Positions 7,267 to 14,634 of a stretch of 34,274 nt of DNA are shown here, one piece after another. Below the pieces are notes generated by a model. The model searched no databases. It was not told the DNA's origin and worked only from the letters and a program-made list of their open reading frames with translations. The DNA comes from an uncultured Eubacteriales bacterium. Its GTDB lineage: Bacteria; Bacillota; Clostridia; Christensenellales; Aristaeellaceae. The first letter of the stretch is position 1; each line of letters starts with the position of its first letter. Location of the stretch: the NCBI GenBank assembly GCA_902788445.1, contig CADAKE010000025.1, positions 1 through 34,274 of the forward strand, written 5' to 3'. Both the position numbers and the translations under genes were made by a program.

Positions 7267-8767
7267 GATCAATCATTCGCCTGTAAAACAGCGCCGGCCT
7301 TCCACGCGCCGCCTTGTGCAGCTTTACAGCGCGCTGCTGTATAACGCGCATCTGCGGGGCTTCCTTGAAGGCGAAATTTATCGGGGCAATACGAAGGCGC
7401 TTTGCGTGCCGGGCTTCAACTGTTATTCCTGTCCCGGCGCGGTGGGCGCCTGCCCCCTGGGCGCGCTTCAAAACGCGCTCGCTTCCACCGGCCACCGGGC
7501 CGGGTGGTATGTGCTGGGAATTTTGCTGCTTTACGGCGTGATTCTGGGCCGGACGGTCTGCGGCTGGCTCTGCCTGCTGGGTTGGATACAGGAGCTTTTG
7601 CATAAAATCCCCACGCCGAAGCTGCGCAAATCCCGCGCGACGCGCGCCCTGTCGTGGCTGAAATACGCGATGCTGGGCATCTTCGTGGCGGCGATTCCCC
7701 TGTGGTACGGACTGGCGCGAGATATGCCCCTGCCTGCCTTTTGCAAATACATCTGTCCGGCGGGAACCCTCGAAGGGGCGGTGGGACTGCTGCCCGCGAA
7801 CCCGTCGTTTTTCAATATGCTGGGCGCGCTCTTTACCAGCAAGTTTGTGATCATGCTCGTGATCGGGCTGGCCTGCGTCTTCTGCTACCGCTCCTTCTGT
7901 CGCTTTCTTTGCCCGCTGGGCGCGATCTATGGCATGTTCAGCCGCTTCAATATCGTTGGCGTGAAGGTGGACGGGAACCGCTGCAATCAGTGCGGCGCGT
8001 GCGTGCGCCACTGCGAAATGGACGTGAGGCGCGTGGGCGATCACGAGTGCATTCACTGCGGCCAGTGCATGGCGGCGTGCCATCAAGGCGCGATTTCCCT
8101 GAAAGCGGGAAGCGTCACCCTGAAAGCGCCGGACATGGACCGCGTGGGGGAGACGCCGCGCAAACGCCGGAGGGCGGGACGGATTGCCTGGGGAATCGCG
8201 CTGGCGGTGCTGGGCTTCGCGCTGCTGTGGTATAACGTGCTCGATCCGGGCATTCAGAAGCAGGACGCAAGAGCGCTCGACCCTGTGCTTGTCGAGGCGC
8301 GGAGCGCGCCGTCCGCGGCCTGGGAGAGCGACGCGCCGGTCGGGTATGAGGTGGGCCAGCAGCTCCGGGATTTCACCGTGGAATGCTTTGACGGAGCGGT
8401 GTTCCATCTGGCGGACTGCCGGGGGAAAATCACTTTCATCAACTTGTGGGCCACCTGGTGCACCCCCTGCGTGCAGGAATTGCCGTACTTTAATGAGTTG
8501 TACCAGCAGCGCGCGGACGACGTTGCCATGCTGGCGATTCACTCCTCCTTCATCACGGATGATCCGCGGGAATACCTGGCAAGCAAGGGCTTCGTTCTGC
8601 CGTTCACGGCGGACACGGAAGACGAGACGCTTTTCAATATTGTTCACGGCAGCGCGACGCTTCCGCAAACTATCGTGCTGAATCGGAAGGGCGAGGTCGT
8701 CTATAACCAGGTCGGCTCCGTGACGCCGGAAGTATTGGCCGCGCTGTACGAAAAAGCCGACCATTGA
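7259..8767 (+). CDS. NapH-like polyferredoxin fused to an extracytoplasmic thioredoxin (TlpA/ResA-like)
   Basis: A 502-residue membrane redox fusion. The N-terminal part is NapH/CcoG-like, with several membrane helices and cysteine motifs CYSCPGAVGACPLG (55-68), CGWLCLLGW, CKYICPAGT (162-170) and CRFLCPLGA (214-222). Two 4Fe-4S sites follow, C242/C245/C248/C252 and C264/C267/C270/C274. A further membrane helix (about 309-327) precedes a TlpA/ResA-type thioredoxin domain with active site WCTPC (400-404). Electrons probably pass from the cytosol through the FeS clusters to reduce extracytoplasmic disulfides (inference). The start is TTG at 7259, overlapping the upstream gene by 8 bases, with GGAG at 7245-7248. 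Confidence 0.9.
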   Translation: MDKINHSPVKQRRPSTRRLVQLYSALLYNAHLRGFLEGEIYRGNTKALCVPGFNCYSCPGAVGACPLGALQNALASTGHRAGWYVLGILLLYGVILGRTVCGWLCLLGWIQELLHKIPTPKLRKSRATRALSWLKYAMLGIFVAAIPLWYGLARDMPLPAFCKYICPAGTLEGAVGLLPANPSFFNMLGALFTSKFVIMLVIGLACVFCYRSFCRFLCPLGAIYGMFSRFNIVGVKVDGNRCNQCGACVRHCEMDVRRVGDHECIHCGQCMAACHQGAISLKAGSVTLKAPDMDRVGETPRKRRRAGRIAWGIALAVLGFALLWYNVLDPGIQKQDARALDPVLVEARSAPSAAWESDAPVGYEVGQQLRDFTVECFDGAVFHLADCRGKITFINLWATWCTPCVQELPYFNELYQQRADDVAMLAIHSSFITDDPREYLASKGFVLPFTADTEDETLFNIVHGSATLPQTIVLNRKGEVVYNQVGSVTPEVLAALYEKADH

Positions 8768-8791
8768 AACCGGAACGAGGGGCTTCGCCAG

Positions 8792-9002
8792 GGCAATCGT
8801 TTATTGCAATTTCGTGACAAAACAGTTACGAAACTGATAAAGAATTGCGATCAATGTAGGGGCGGATATCATCCGCCCGAAAGAAACGATTGGCGGCAAT
8901 CAGCATTTTCATGGCTTGCATGACATTGCTTAGCGCGGGCGGATGCTATCCGCCCCTACATACCCGGGATTTCTTGTTGCACACAATCTGTAAGCGATTG
9001 CC
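8792..9002. repeat. REP doublet 2 inside an outer inverted repeat
   Basis: The core (8855-8960) has the same ends as the copies at 743 and 22738: TGTAGGGGCGGATATC opening and ATCCGCCCCTACA closing, each end a GGGCGGAT/ATCCGCCC hairpin. Its roughly 60-bp interior is unrelated to the other two. Outside it, GGCAATCGTTTA (8792-8803) is complementary to TAAGCGATTGCC (8991-9002), and a TTTCGT...ACGAAA hairpin lies at about 8810-8833. The gap from 8768 to 9039 contains no gene. Confidence 0.82.
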
Positions 9003-9039
9003 ATGAGGGCTGGAGAAAGCATCCATTGAACCATAAAGA

Positions 9040-9097
9040 ATCCCCTGAATCCAGAACTGTTGATCGTTTACAGCATGGGTTCAGGGGATGCTTTTTT
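9040..9097 (+). terminator. Terminator between convergent operons
   Basis: ATCCCCTGAATCC (9040-9052) pairs with GGGTTCAGGGGAT (9077-9089), a 13-bp stem with one G-U and a 24-nt loop, followed by GCTTTTTT. The T-run favours termination of plus-strand transcripts from the FeS-thioredoxin operon. The stem could also stop the convergent minus-strand GNAT transcript. Confidence 0.82.
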
Positions 9098-9722
9098 AGA
9101 ATAACTGGCCCGGCAGCTTCAGCTTTTCCTTGACAGGAAACTGCGCGTCAAAGCGTTCAAACGCTTCCGGCTCCTGCTCGGCTGCATAATATCCTTCCGG
9201 CGGAGCGTATTCTCCGGTAATCCCACGCAGGTATCCGGGAATCAGTTCCTTGCAGAGGAAGAAGGAGGCGTCCGCCCCTTCCGGGAGACCGTGGTAGCGG
9301 ACGCCAAATTCGCTGGCGAAGGTAAAGCCGCTCTTTCCGTAAAACAGAATATTGCCCTCAAAGCACAGCGCGCCGCAGCCAAGCGCCGCCGCCCTTTCCA
9401 GGGATGCGTCCAGCAGAATTTTTCCGTAGCCCTGGCGCTTGTATTCCGGGGCAATGCAGATGGGCCCCATTGTCATGATGGGAATCTCCCTGCCGTCGTC
9501 GGCCCGGAGGACGGCGCGCATGAACATGTTCTGCCCGATCAGGACGCCGTCTTTCTCCATGACCAGGTCCAATTCCGGCACGAAAGCGGGGTCGTCCCGG
9601 AGCCGGTGCAGCACGTAATGCTCGTAGCAGCCGGGCCGGTATACATTCCAGAACGATTCCCGAACCAGGTTTTCCACCGCGCGGTAATCGTTTTTTGTTT
9701 CATTGCGAATGATGATGCTCAT
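9096..9722 (-). CDS. YhbS-like GNAT N-acetyltransferase
   Basis: A predicted acetyltransferase of 208 residues resembling the YhbS group: MSIIIRNETKNDYRAVENLVRESFW at the N-terminus, a P-G-C-Y-E-H-Y segment, then MTMGPICIAPEYKRQGYGKILL, where QGYGK is the acetyl-CoA-binding loop. The substrate is unknown. The frame extends upstream into tetR, but the ATG at 9722 has a full AGGAGG at 9731-9736 and begins the GNAT fold, so it is the start. It is the second gene of the tetR operon (34-bp gap), so its expression is likely controlled by that repressor. Confidence 0.9.
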   Translation of the reverse strand: MSIIIRNETKNDYRAVENLVRESFWNVYRPGCYEHYVLHRLRDDPAFVPELDLVMEKDGVLIGQNMFMRAVLRADDGREIPIMTMGPICIAPEYKRQGYGKILLDASLERAAALGCGALCFEGNILFYGKSGFTFASEFGVRYHGLPEGADASFFLCKELIPGYLRGITGEYAPPEGYYAAEQEPEAFERFDAQFPVKEKLKLPGQLF

Positions 9723-9756
9723 TGATTTGACCTCCTGCTGATCATGCCGTTTATCT

Positions 9757-10356
9757 TTACTGGCAGATACGCTCCAGGCACCCGTCCGCCAGGGACAAAA
9801 CTGCCGTCTTGTCCTCCGCCGCGTCATAGACGCTGTACAGCAGAAACATCGCGCCATATGCCTCCGCCGCTTTTTCCTTCGCTTGCGGTATATCCAGGCT
9901 GATGAACAAATCGGTGAGGTAGCCCAGCGGGCCGGAAGCCAGGTACTGCTGATAGAGCTGTCCCATTTCTTGATTTCGGAACTGCTCTAACGTCAGCATT
10001 TTTCGGAATTGCGCCGCGAAATCATCCTGCGTCCAGTAGCGGAACATGGCTTTGCTGAACGCTGTGATTTGGCGCAGGGAGGTTTCCCTGTAGGCGTTTG
10101 GCATCTCTGCCGCCGTCCCAACGGGGACTTCTTGTTCATTTGCCTGCTCCGTGTCCCGCTGCTCCATGCGCCGCAAAATGCTGTCAAAAATGGCGCGCTT
10201 GTTTCGATAATGCTTGTACAGCGCGCCTTTTGTGAAGCCAAGCGCTCCGGCAATGTCGCTGGTCGATACGGCTTCGTAACCATTTTGGGCAAACAGCCGA
10301 AGCGCGGTCAGCAGGATGCGTTCTTTCGTTCCGTTCGTCCGCGCCGCCCCCTTCAA
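9757..10356 (-). CDS. TetR/AcrR-family transcriptional regulator
   Basis: A 199-residue one-component repressor. The N-terminal helix-turn-helix reads KERILLTALRLFAQNGYEAVSTSDIA, then GFTKGALYKHYRNKRAIF (residues about 11-58), the canonical TetR DNA-binding domain. The C-terminal ligand domain is diverged and its inducer unknown. The only start in frame downstream of the promoter is TTG at 10356, with no good ribosome binding site and a leader of only about 25 nt. A perfect palindrome lies at the predicted transcription start, which implies autorepression. The GNAT gene downstream is the likely co-regulated target. Confidence 0.92.
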   Translation of the reverse strand: MKGAARTNGTKERILLTALRLFAQNGYEAVSTSDIAGALGFTKGALYKHYRNKRAIFDSILRRMEQRDTEQANEQEVPVGTAAEMPNAYRETSLRQITAFSKAMFRYWTQDDFAAQFRKMLTLEQFRNQEMGQLYQQYLASGPLGYLTDLFISLDIPQAKEKAAEAYGAMFLLYSVYDAAEDKTAVLSLADGCLERICQ

Positions 10357-10365
10357 TACGAATTG

Positions 10366-10381
10366 GTAAACGATCGTTTAC
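10366..10381. promoter_or_regulatory. TetR operator (16-bp perfect palindrome)
   Basis: GTAAACGATCGTTTAC is a perfect 16-bp palindrome. It covers about +1 to +16 of the transcript from the promoter at 10388-10416 and ends 9 bases before the tetR start codon. The position and symmetry are those of a TetR-family autoregulatory operator. Binding there would block initiation of the tetR-GNAT transcript. Confidence 0.82.
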
Positions 10382-10387
10382 ATCTTG

Positions 10388-10416
10388 ATGATAGCAAATC
10401 TTTGCGGATCTGTCAA
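10388..10416 (-). promoter_or_regulatory. Sigma-A promoter of tetR-GNAT
   Basis: On the minus strand TTGACA (10416-10411) and TATCAT (10393-10388) are 17 bases apart. The start is predicted at about 10381, inside the palindromic operator. Confidence 0.82.
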
Positions 10417-10422
10417 TGGACA

Positions 10423-10472
10423 AAATAAAAAATCCCTGCGGCCTCTGTTCTCAAATAGCAAAGACCGCAGGG
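10423..10472 (-). terminator. Terminator of the WG-repeat operon
   Basis: Read on the minus strand, CCCTGCGG (10472-10465) and CCGCAGGG (10441-10434) form an 8-bp stem, followed by ATTTTTTATTTT. It lies 17 bases past the stop of the gene at 10489. Confidence 0.85.
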
Positions 10473-10488
10473 GAGACGCGTGGGAGAA

Positions 10489-12171
10489 TTACTCTTCTCC
10501 TCCGATAACTTGTTCAGCGGCTTTTTCGGCAGGCTGTTCTACAACCACCTTGTACAGCTCATATCCGGCGCTTTGGGTGTTTGTAATGAATCTGTCGTCA
10601 TCCGTAACAACGATCGACTTTGAATAATTCTGGGGCAGCAGTGTTTTCCCGTTCCAGGTGAACACGTTATAGCCGTCGCTGAACTTTCCGACCATCAGGT
10701 ATCCGCTGCCGCGGGTTTTTACGATGGAGCAGAACAGTGATTTCACATTGCCTTCTGGAGAAATCAGCTGCGTGGTGGTCGTTAACGACGCCTTTTTTGT
10801 GCTGTAATAGGTGGAGCCGTACCTGGTAAGCGCGTCCTCTGATTCCACGACCGGTATAAGCGTCTGGGTTTCCAGGTCGTAGGAGCAGTCCACGCCGTCC
10901 TTTTTCACGCTGATAAAGCCGTGATTGATGAAATGATCGAGCGCGCTTTTGTTTTCGTAGATTTCGTCATACACGCAGGGAAGAACGACCCGGCTGTCCC
11001 GCAGGGAGTACAATCCCTTTTTTCCGTCCTCGTTGCTGGTCAGGATCACATAGTCCTTGGAAACGGAGGAGATGGCTCCGTTCCACATCGGGATAATGGT
11101 TTCACCATTCAACGTGATCAGCGAGTTCATCGTCTTTCCCTGGAAGTTGATTCTGGCGGCGCTCAGCAGCAATTCATCGGAAAGCTGGGTCTCGGTCACG
11201 CCCGAGCAGCCGTCCATCACCATTTCACCTGAAAGCAGGTTGATCAGCATCCAGTTTTTGATGCCGTACATGCTGCTCCTGAGATTCTGTATTTCAAAAT
11301 CAACGACGCTGCCCTGTTTGTCATAAACAGTCAGCTTGTCTTCCTGATCCTGGAGATACAGGTAATCGCCATGCGCGGCGGCATCCTTGTACTGATCGGG
11401 GGTCAGGGAAAGAATCGGGGCCAGGAATACTTCGACGGGCTCATCGTCCGCTTCGGGCTCAGGGACCACCTCGGCTTCGGGAGCGGGCTCCGTTTCAGCC
11501 TCAATATCTGTTTCGGCAGCGGGGAGAGCCGTCTCAGCTTCCGGCGCGGGCTCAGCCTCAGCGTCGGGCTCGATCTCGGTTTCGGGAGCGGGGAGAGCCG
11601 ACTCGGCTTCCGGCACGAACTCAGCATCAATTTCCGAAGGCTCCGCGCCAAGATAAAAAATATCGTAGCGATCAATCAGGAAAAAATGCTTTCCATCGGC
11701 CGTATAGTCGTAGTCGCTTTTCGTGCCTTCTTTCATCACCAGACCGGCGCCCCACAGCGGAGAAAAGACCTTGAAGAGCCCGTACTGATAATCAGTCAGC
11801 CGCGTTTCGTCAAGCCGCATCAGCGCATGGCAATTGAGCTCGTCAACCGGCATGATCTCTTTGGCTTTGTATTTTTTGCTCTGAACGGAACCGACGCTCA
11901 GAAATCCATAGCCCAGAGAAGACAGGTTTTCGTACTGGAGCGGAATGACCACATTCCCGTCCGTATCATATACGCCCCATTTGCTGGTGTCAAAGTCCTG
12001 GGCGATCAGAAGATTGGTTTCGTTGATCGGCGTCAGATTCCCCATCATTTTGAGGATTCTGACAGCTTTCACTTTTTCTGTTACGTCTGCCTTCGCTGGC
12101 TGCAAAATCCCGGTCAGCGTGGCGCACAACAAAAGCAGACAGACAAACCGCATCCGCTTTCTGTTTTTCAT
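10489..12171 (-). CDS. Exported WG-repeat-like protein with acidic Ala/Glu/Pro linker
   Basis: A 560-residue exported protein of unknown role. A basic N-terminus and hydrophobic stretch (about 8-24) ending near PAKA look like a Sec signal peptide. The body carries several degenerate WG/beta-hairpin repeats: KWGVYDTDGNVVIPLQYE near residue 64, KKGLYSLRDSRVVLPCVYDE, and FTWNGKTLLPQNY near the C-terminus. Between about residues 180 and 250 is an acidic low-complexity linker built of Glu/Pro/Ala repeats (PAPE, AETE) absent from its paralogue. It lies 15 bases downstream of that paralogue and is probably co-transcribed with it. Such beta-repeat proteins often bind surface ligands, but nothing here fixes the ligand. 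Confidence 0.82.
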   Translation of the reverse strand: MKNRKRMRFVCLLLLCATLTGILQPAKADVTEKVKAVRILKMMGNLTPINETNLLIAQDFDTSKWGVYDTDGNVVIPLQYENLSSLGYGFLSVGSVQSKKYKAKEIMPVDELNCHALMRLDETRLTDYQYGLFKVFSPLWGAGLVMKEGTKSDYDYTADGKHFFLIDRYDIFYLGAEPSEIDAEFVPEAESALPAPETEIEPDAEAEPAPEAETALPAAETDIEAETEPAPEAEVVPEPEADDEPVEVFLAPILSLTPDQYKDAAAHGDYLYLQDQEDKLTVYDKQGSVVDFEIQNLRSSMYGIKNWMLINLLSGEMVMDGCSGVTETQLSDELLLSAARINFQGKTMNSLITLNGETIIPMWNGAISSVSKDYVILTSNEDGKKGLYSLRDSRVVLPCVYDEIYENKSALDHFINHGFISVKKDGVDCSYDLETQTLIPVVESEDALTRYGSTYYSTKKASLTTTTQLISPEGNVKSLFCSIVKTRGSGYLMVGKFSDGYNVFTWNGKTLLPQNYSKSIVVTDDDRFITNTQSAGYELYKVVVEQPAEKAAEQVIGGEE

Positions 12172-12186
12172 GGCAGCCTCCGTTGC

Positions 12187-13530
12187 TCAGCGGGTGATCT
12201 TATCCAATTGCAGGCCAGTGCTGGTGCGGATCATGGCGAGAGAATCGTTGGTGAGGGTGATTTCTTTATAATGGTTCAGCGGCAGGACGATATTGCCGTG
12301 CCAGTCAACCAGACCGAAGGAAGTGCCCAACTTGGCTTCCAGCAGGTATCCGTCGCCGTTGGTCGTAAGAAGCTCATCCGCTTCCACCTTGTTGGCGGCC
12401 CCGTCGCCCGCGACCACCATCAGGTCGCCTTCGACCGTGGTATAGTACAAGGCGCAGCCAATGACCTTCACCGCGCGTTTAAAATACTTGGGCGCGCAGC
12501 TTTCCGCGTCGTTTGCCACGTCATAGAAGCCCAGCTTCTCGTCCTTCTCAACGCAGACATAGCCGTTATGCACGTACTTGTCGATATCCGTGGTGCTGGA
12601 CAGGATGGAAGTGTATTGGCAGGGCACCAGGAAACGGCCTTCATCCAGGGAGAACAGGCCCTGCTGCTTTTCCGCGTCCGCCACGAGCGCGTAATGATCC
12701 GTCACATCCAGGACTTCATAATCCGCGGGCAGGATAACCGTGCCGTCCGCTTCCATCAGGGCGGCCAGCTTAGTGCCGTCCAGGGAAAGACGGGTCGCCT
12801 TCACCAGCATCCGATCCGAGAGGTTCACTTCGGAGACTTCGGAATACCCGTCGCCCAGATTCGCGTTGTCCAGCAGGCTGATCAGTTGGTAAGTATCAAT
12901 TTTATACAGGGGATTCTTGATGGAAGTCAGCGCAATGTCCACAGGCTCAAAGCTGCTGTCATACAACGTGATTTCATTGCTCCGGTTGATGATGGCGATT
13001 TTATCGCCGTGGATAAACGCGTCGGAATAGGCGTCACGATCCAGAGAAGCGATGGGTTCGATGTTTTCGTCGGTGATGTAATACAGGTCGATGCGCGCAT
13101 AGGCATAACTGGTGGAGCCGACTTTGTAGTCCTGGTCGGCGGTATTCTCAGGATCGACGACAAAAGCAAGAACCCAGTGGTTATTGAATACTTTGAAGCC
13201 GGCATATCCCGTTTCGCCGATCTTGCGGCCGTCGCCCTTCCAGAGCGTCTTTCCGTCCACGGCTTCCTTATCGCTGTAAGCGCTGAAGAAATCGTATTTC
13301 AGGGATTCGATGGTGGTGTTGCCGTAGGGGATCCGCTGCTGCCCGTCCGTGGTAAACAGCCCCAGGGTCTTATCCTGCTTGGATTCGACCAGCAGGTAAC
13401 TGGTGCCGGCGACAGGCTTGATCGACGTCATGTACCGGAACGCGGTATCGAGCTTGATTTCCGCCAAGGCGCTTGAGGCCAGCAGCGCGAGAACCAGCGC
13501 GGCACACAGGCATTTCATCAAATGTTTCAT
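12187..13530 (-). CDS. Exported WG-repeat-like protein (paralogue, first gene of operon)
   Basis: A 447-residue exported protein. MKHLMKCLCAALVLALLASSALAE is a signal peptide with an ALA-E cleavage motif. The same layout as the downstream gene is seen without the acidic linker: an N-terminal GLFTTDGQQRIPYG-type repeat, GTVILPADYEVLDV, QGLFSLDEGRFLVPCQYTSI, and a C-terminal FGLVDWHGNIVLPLNHY, ending in an ITLTNDS stretch that matches the paralogue's IVVTDDD. The pair therefore arose by tandem duplication. The longer open frame upstream lacks a signal peptide and would start above the promoter; the ATG at 13530 has AAAGGAGAG and is preferred. The promoter at 13694-13722 leaves a leader of about 155 nt. 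Confidence 0.83.
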   Translation of the reverse strand: MKHLMKCLCAALVLALLASSALAEIKLDTAFRYMTSIKPVAGTSYLLVESKQDKTLGLFTTDGQQRIPYGNTTIESLKYDFFSAYSDKEAVDGKTLWKGDGRKIGETGYAGFKVFNNHWVLAFVVDPENTADQDYKVGSTSYAYARIDLYYITDENIEPIASLDRDAYSDAFIHGDKIAIINRSNEITLYDSSFEPVDIALTSIKNPLYKIDTYQLISLLDNANLGDGYSEVSEVNLSDRMLVKATRLSLDGTKLAALMEADGTVILPADYEVLDVTDHYALVADAEKQQGLFSLDEGRFLVPCQYTSILSSTTDIDKYVHNGYVCVEKDEKLGFYDVANDAESCAPKYFKRAVKVIGCALYYTTVEGDLMVVAGDGAANKVEADELLTTNGDGYLLEAKLGTSFGLVDWHGNIVLPLNHYKEITLTNDSLAMIRTSTGLQLDKITR

Positions 13531-13693
13531 TTTTTTCTCTCCTTTCAAAGAACCGTACCCTGAACGTACTGCAAAGCAGCAGTGGTTTTCGGAAAAACCA
13601 TGCCGCCTGACTGCATTTTTATGCGAGTCGGACCTCTTTTGCTGCGCGAATAGCTGCCGAGACGGCCGTATTCCCCCCATAAAAATCATTTTT

Positions 13694-13722
13694 AGTATAT
13701 CAAGGAAGCATTGATTTGTCAA
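13694..13722 (-). promoter_or_regulatory. Sigma-A promoter of the WG-repeat operon
   Basis: On the minus strand TTGACA (13722-13717) and TATACT (13699-13694) are 17 bases apart. The leader to the ATG at 13530 is about 155 nt, long for this window. It includes a GGTTTTTCCGAAAACC hairpin (about 13587-13602), so post-transcriptional control is possible. Confidence 0.82.
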
Positions 13723-13763
13723 TGTTCCTTTCCGTAAATTCGCCGTTTCCGAGGCCCTGTGCA

Positions 13764-13800
13764 ATAAAAAAACTGCGCTTCCGCAAAGAAGGGCAGTTTT
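13764..13800 (-). terminator. Terminator of the ECF operon
   Basis: Minus-strand reading: AAAACTGC (13800-13793) and GCAGTTTT (13776-13769) form the stem, with a smaller CTTC/GAAG pairing inside, followed by a T-run (13772-13764). It lies 28 bases past the ecfT stop. Confidence 0.8.
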
Positions 13801-13827
13801 CGTGAAAGAAGTTCCTCTGAATCGGGC

Positions 13828-14634
13828 TCAATACAGCTTTCCGGTGAGCACCACGGCCGCGATCAGCAGCGCCACGACTGCGCAGGCGATATAATCCCGG
13901 CGTTCGCATTTCAGTACCCGCAGACGGGTGCGCCCTTCACCGCCGTGATAGCAGCGGGCTTCCATGGCCATGGCCAGGTCGCCCGCTCGGCGGAACGCGC
14001 TCACAAACAGCGGCACCAGCAGCGGCACCATGGCCTTGGCGCGGGCGATCAGGTTGCCGGATTCAAAGTCCGCGCCGCGGGCGGTCTGGGCTTTCATGAT
14101 CTTGTCGGCTTCCTCCATGAGGGTGGGAATAAAGCGCAGCGCGATGGACATCATCATCGCCATTTCGTGGGCGGGGAAGTGAATCACCCGCAGGGGGGAG
14201 AGCAGCCGCTCCAGGCCGTCGGTCAGGGTGATGGGCGGGGTGGTCAGGGTGAGCAGGCTGGAAAAGAGCACCAGCAGGATCAGGCGCAGGGAATAATGCA
14301 CCGCCAGGATCAGCGATTCCCGCTTGATCTGCGCGAAGCCCAGATCGAGCAGCACGGTTTCGCCTTGCAGGAAAAACAGATTCAGGATGAAGGTGAGAAT
14401 CAGGATCAGGCGCAGAGGCTTTAAGCCCTTCACCATCATCCTGACCGGTACCTTAGACAGCTTCGTCACGATCACCAGGAACAGGATGATCGGCGCGAAC
14501 GCCAGCAGGTTGCCCGCCAGGAACACCGCCACGATGATGGCGACCAGCAGCAATATTTTGACCCGTGGGTCCATCCGGTGCACTACGCTGTCGGCGGGGT
14601 AATACTGGCCCAGGGTGATATTGTTAAGCGCCAT
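13828..14634 (-). CDS. ecfT: Energy-coupling factor transporter transmembrane protein EcfT
   Basis: This is the scaffold subunit of a group II ECF vitamin/metal transporter that links substrate-binding S components to the two ATPases. At 268 residues it has the usual length, with at least five hydrophobic segments (first around 25-60). The coupling-helix motifs are KAQTARGADF (about 181-190) and AMEARCYHGG (about 223-232), corresponding to the two Ala-Arg-Gly motifs that contact EcfA1/A2; the second reads A-R-C rather than A-R-G. The ATG at 14634 overlaps the 3' end of ecfA2 by 11 bases, so translation is coupled. No S component is encoded nearby, as usual for a shared ECF module. Confidence 0.95.
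   Translation of the reverse strand: MALNNITLGQYYPADSVVHRMDPRVKILLLVAIIVAVFLAGNLLAFAPIILFLVIVTKLSKVPVRMMVKGLKPLRLILILTFILNLFFLQGETVLLDLGFAQIKRESLILAVHYSLRLILLVLFSSLLTLTTPPITLTDGLERLLSPLRVIHFPAHEMAMMMSIALRFIPTLMEEADKIMKAQTARGADFESGNLIARAKAMVPLLVPLFVSAFRRAGDLAMAMEARCYHGGEGRTRLRVLKCERRDYIACAVVALLIAAVVLTGKLY

Noticed and set aside
7232..8764. 510-codon minus-strand frame opposite the FeS-thioredoxin gene
   Set aside because: It mirrors a gene with clear 4Fe-4S and WCTPC motifs and has His/Arg-rich nonsense composition. Similar antisense frames at 30143-31441 and 31845-32975 were dropped for the same reason.
11371..13476. 701-codon open frame on the plus strand
   Set aside because: It is antisense to the two exported WG-like genes, which have a promoter, terminator, signal peptides and paralogy; the frame looks like a composition artefact.
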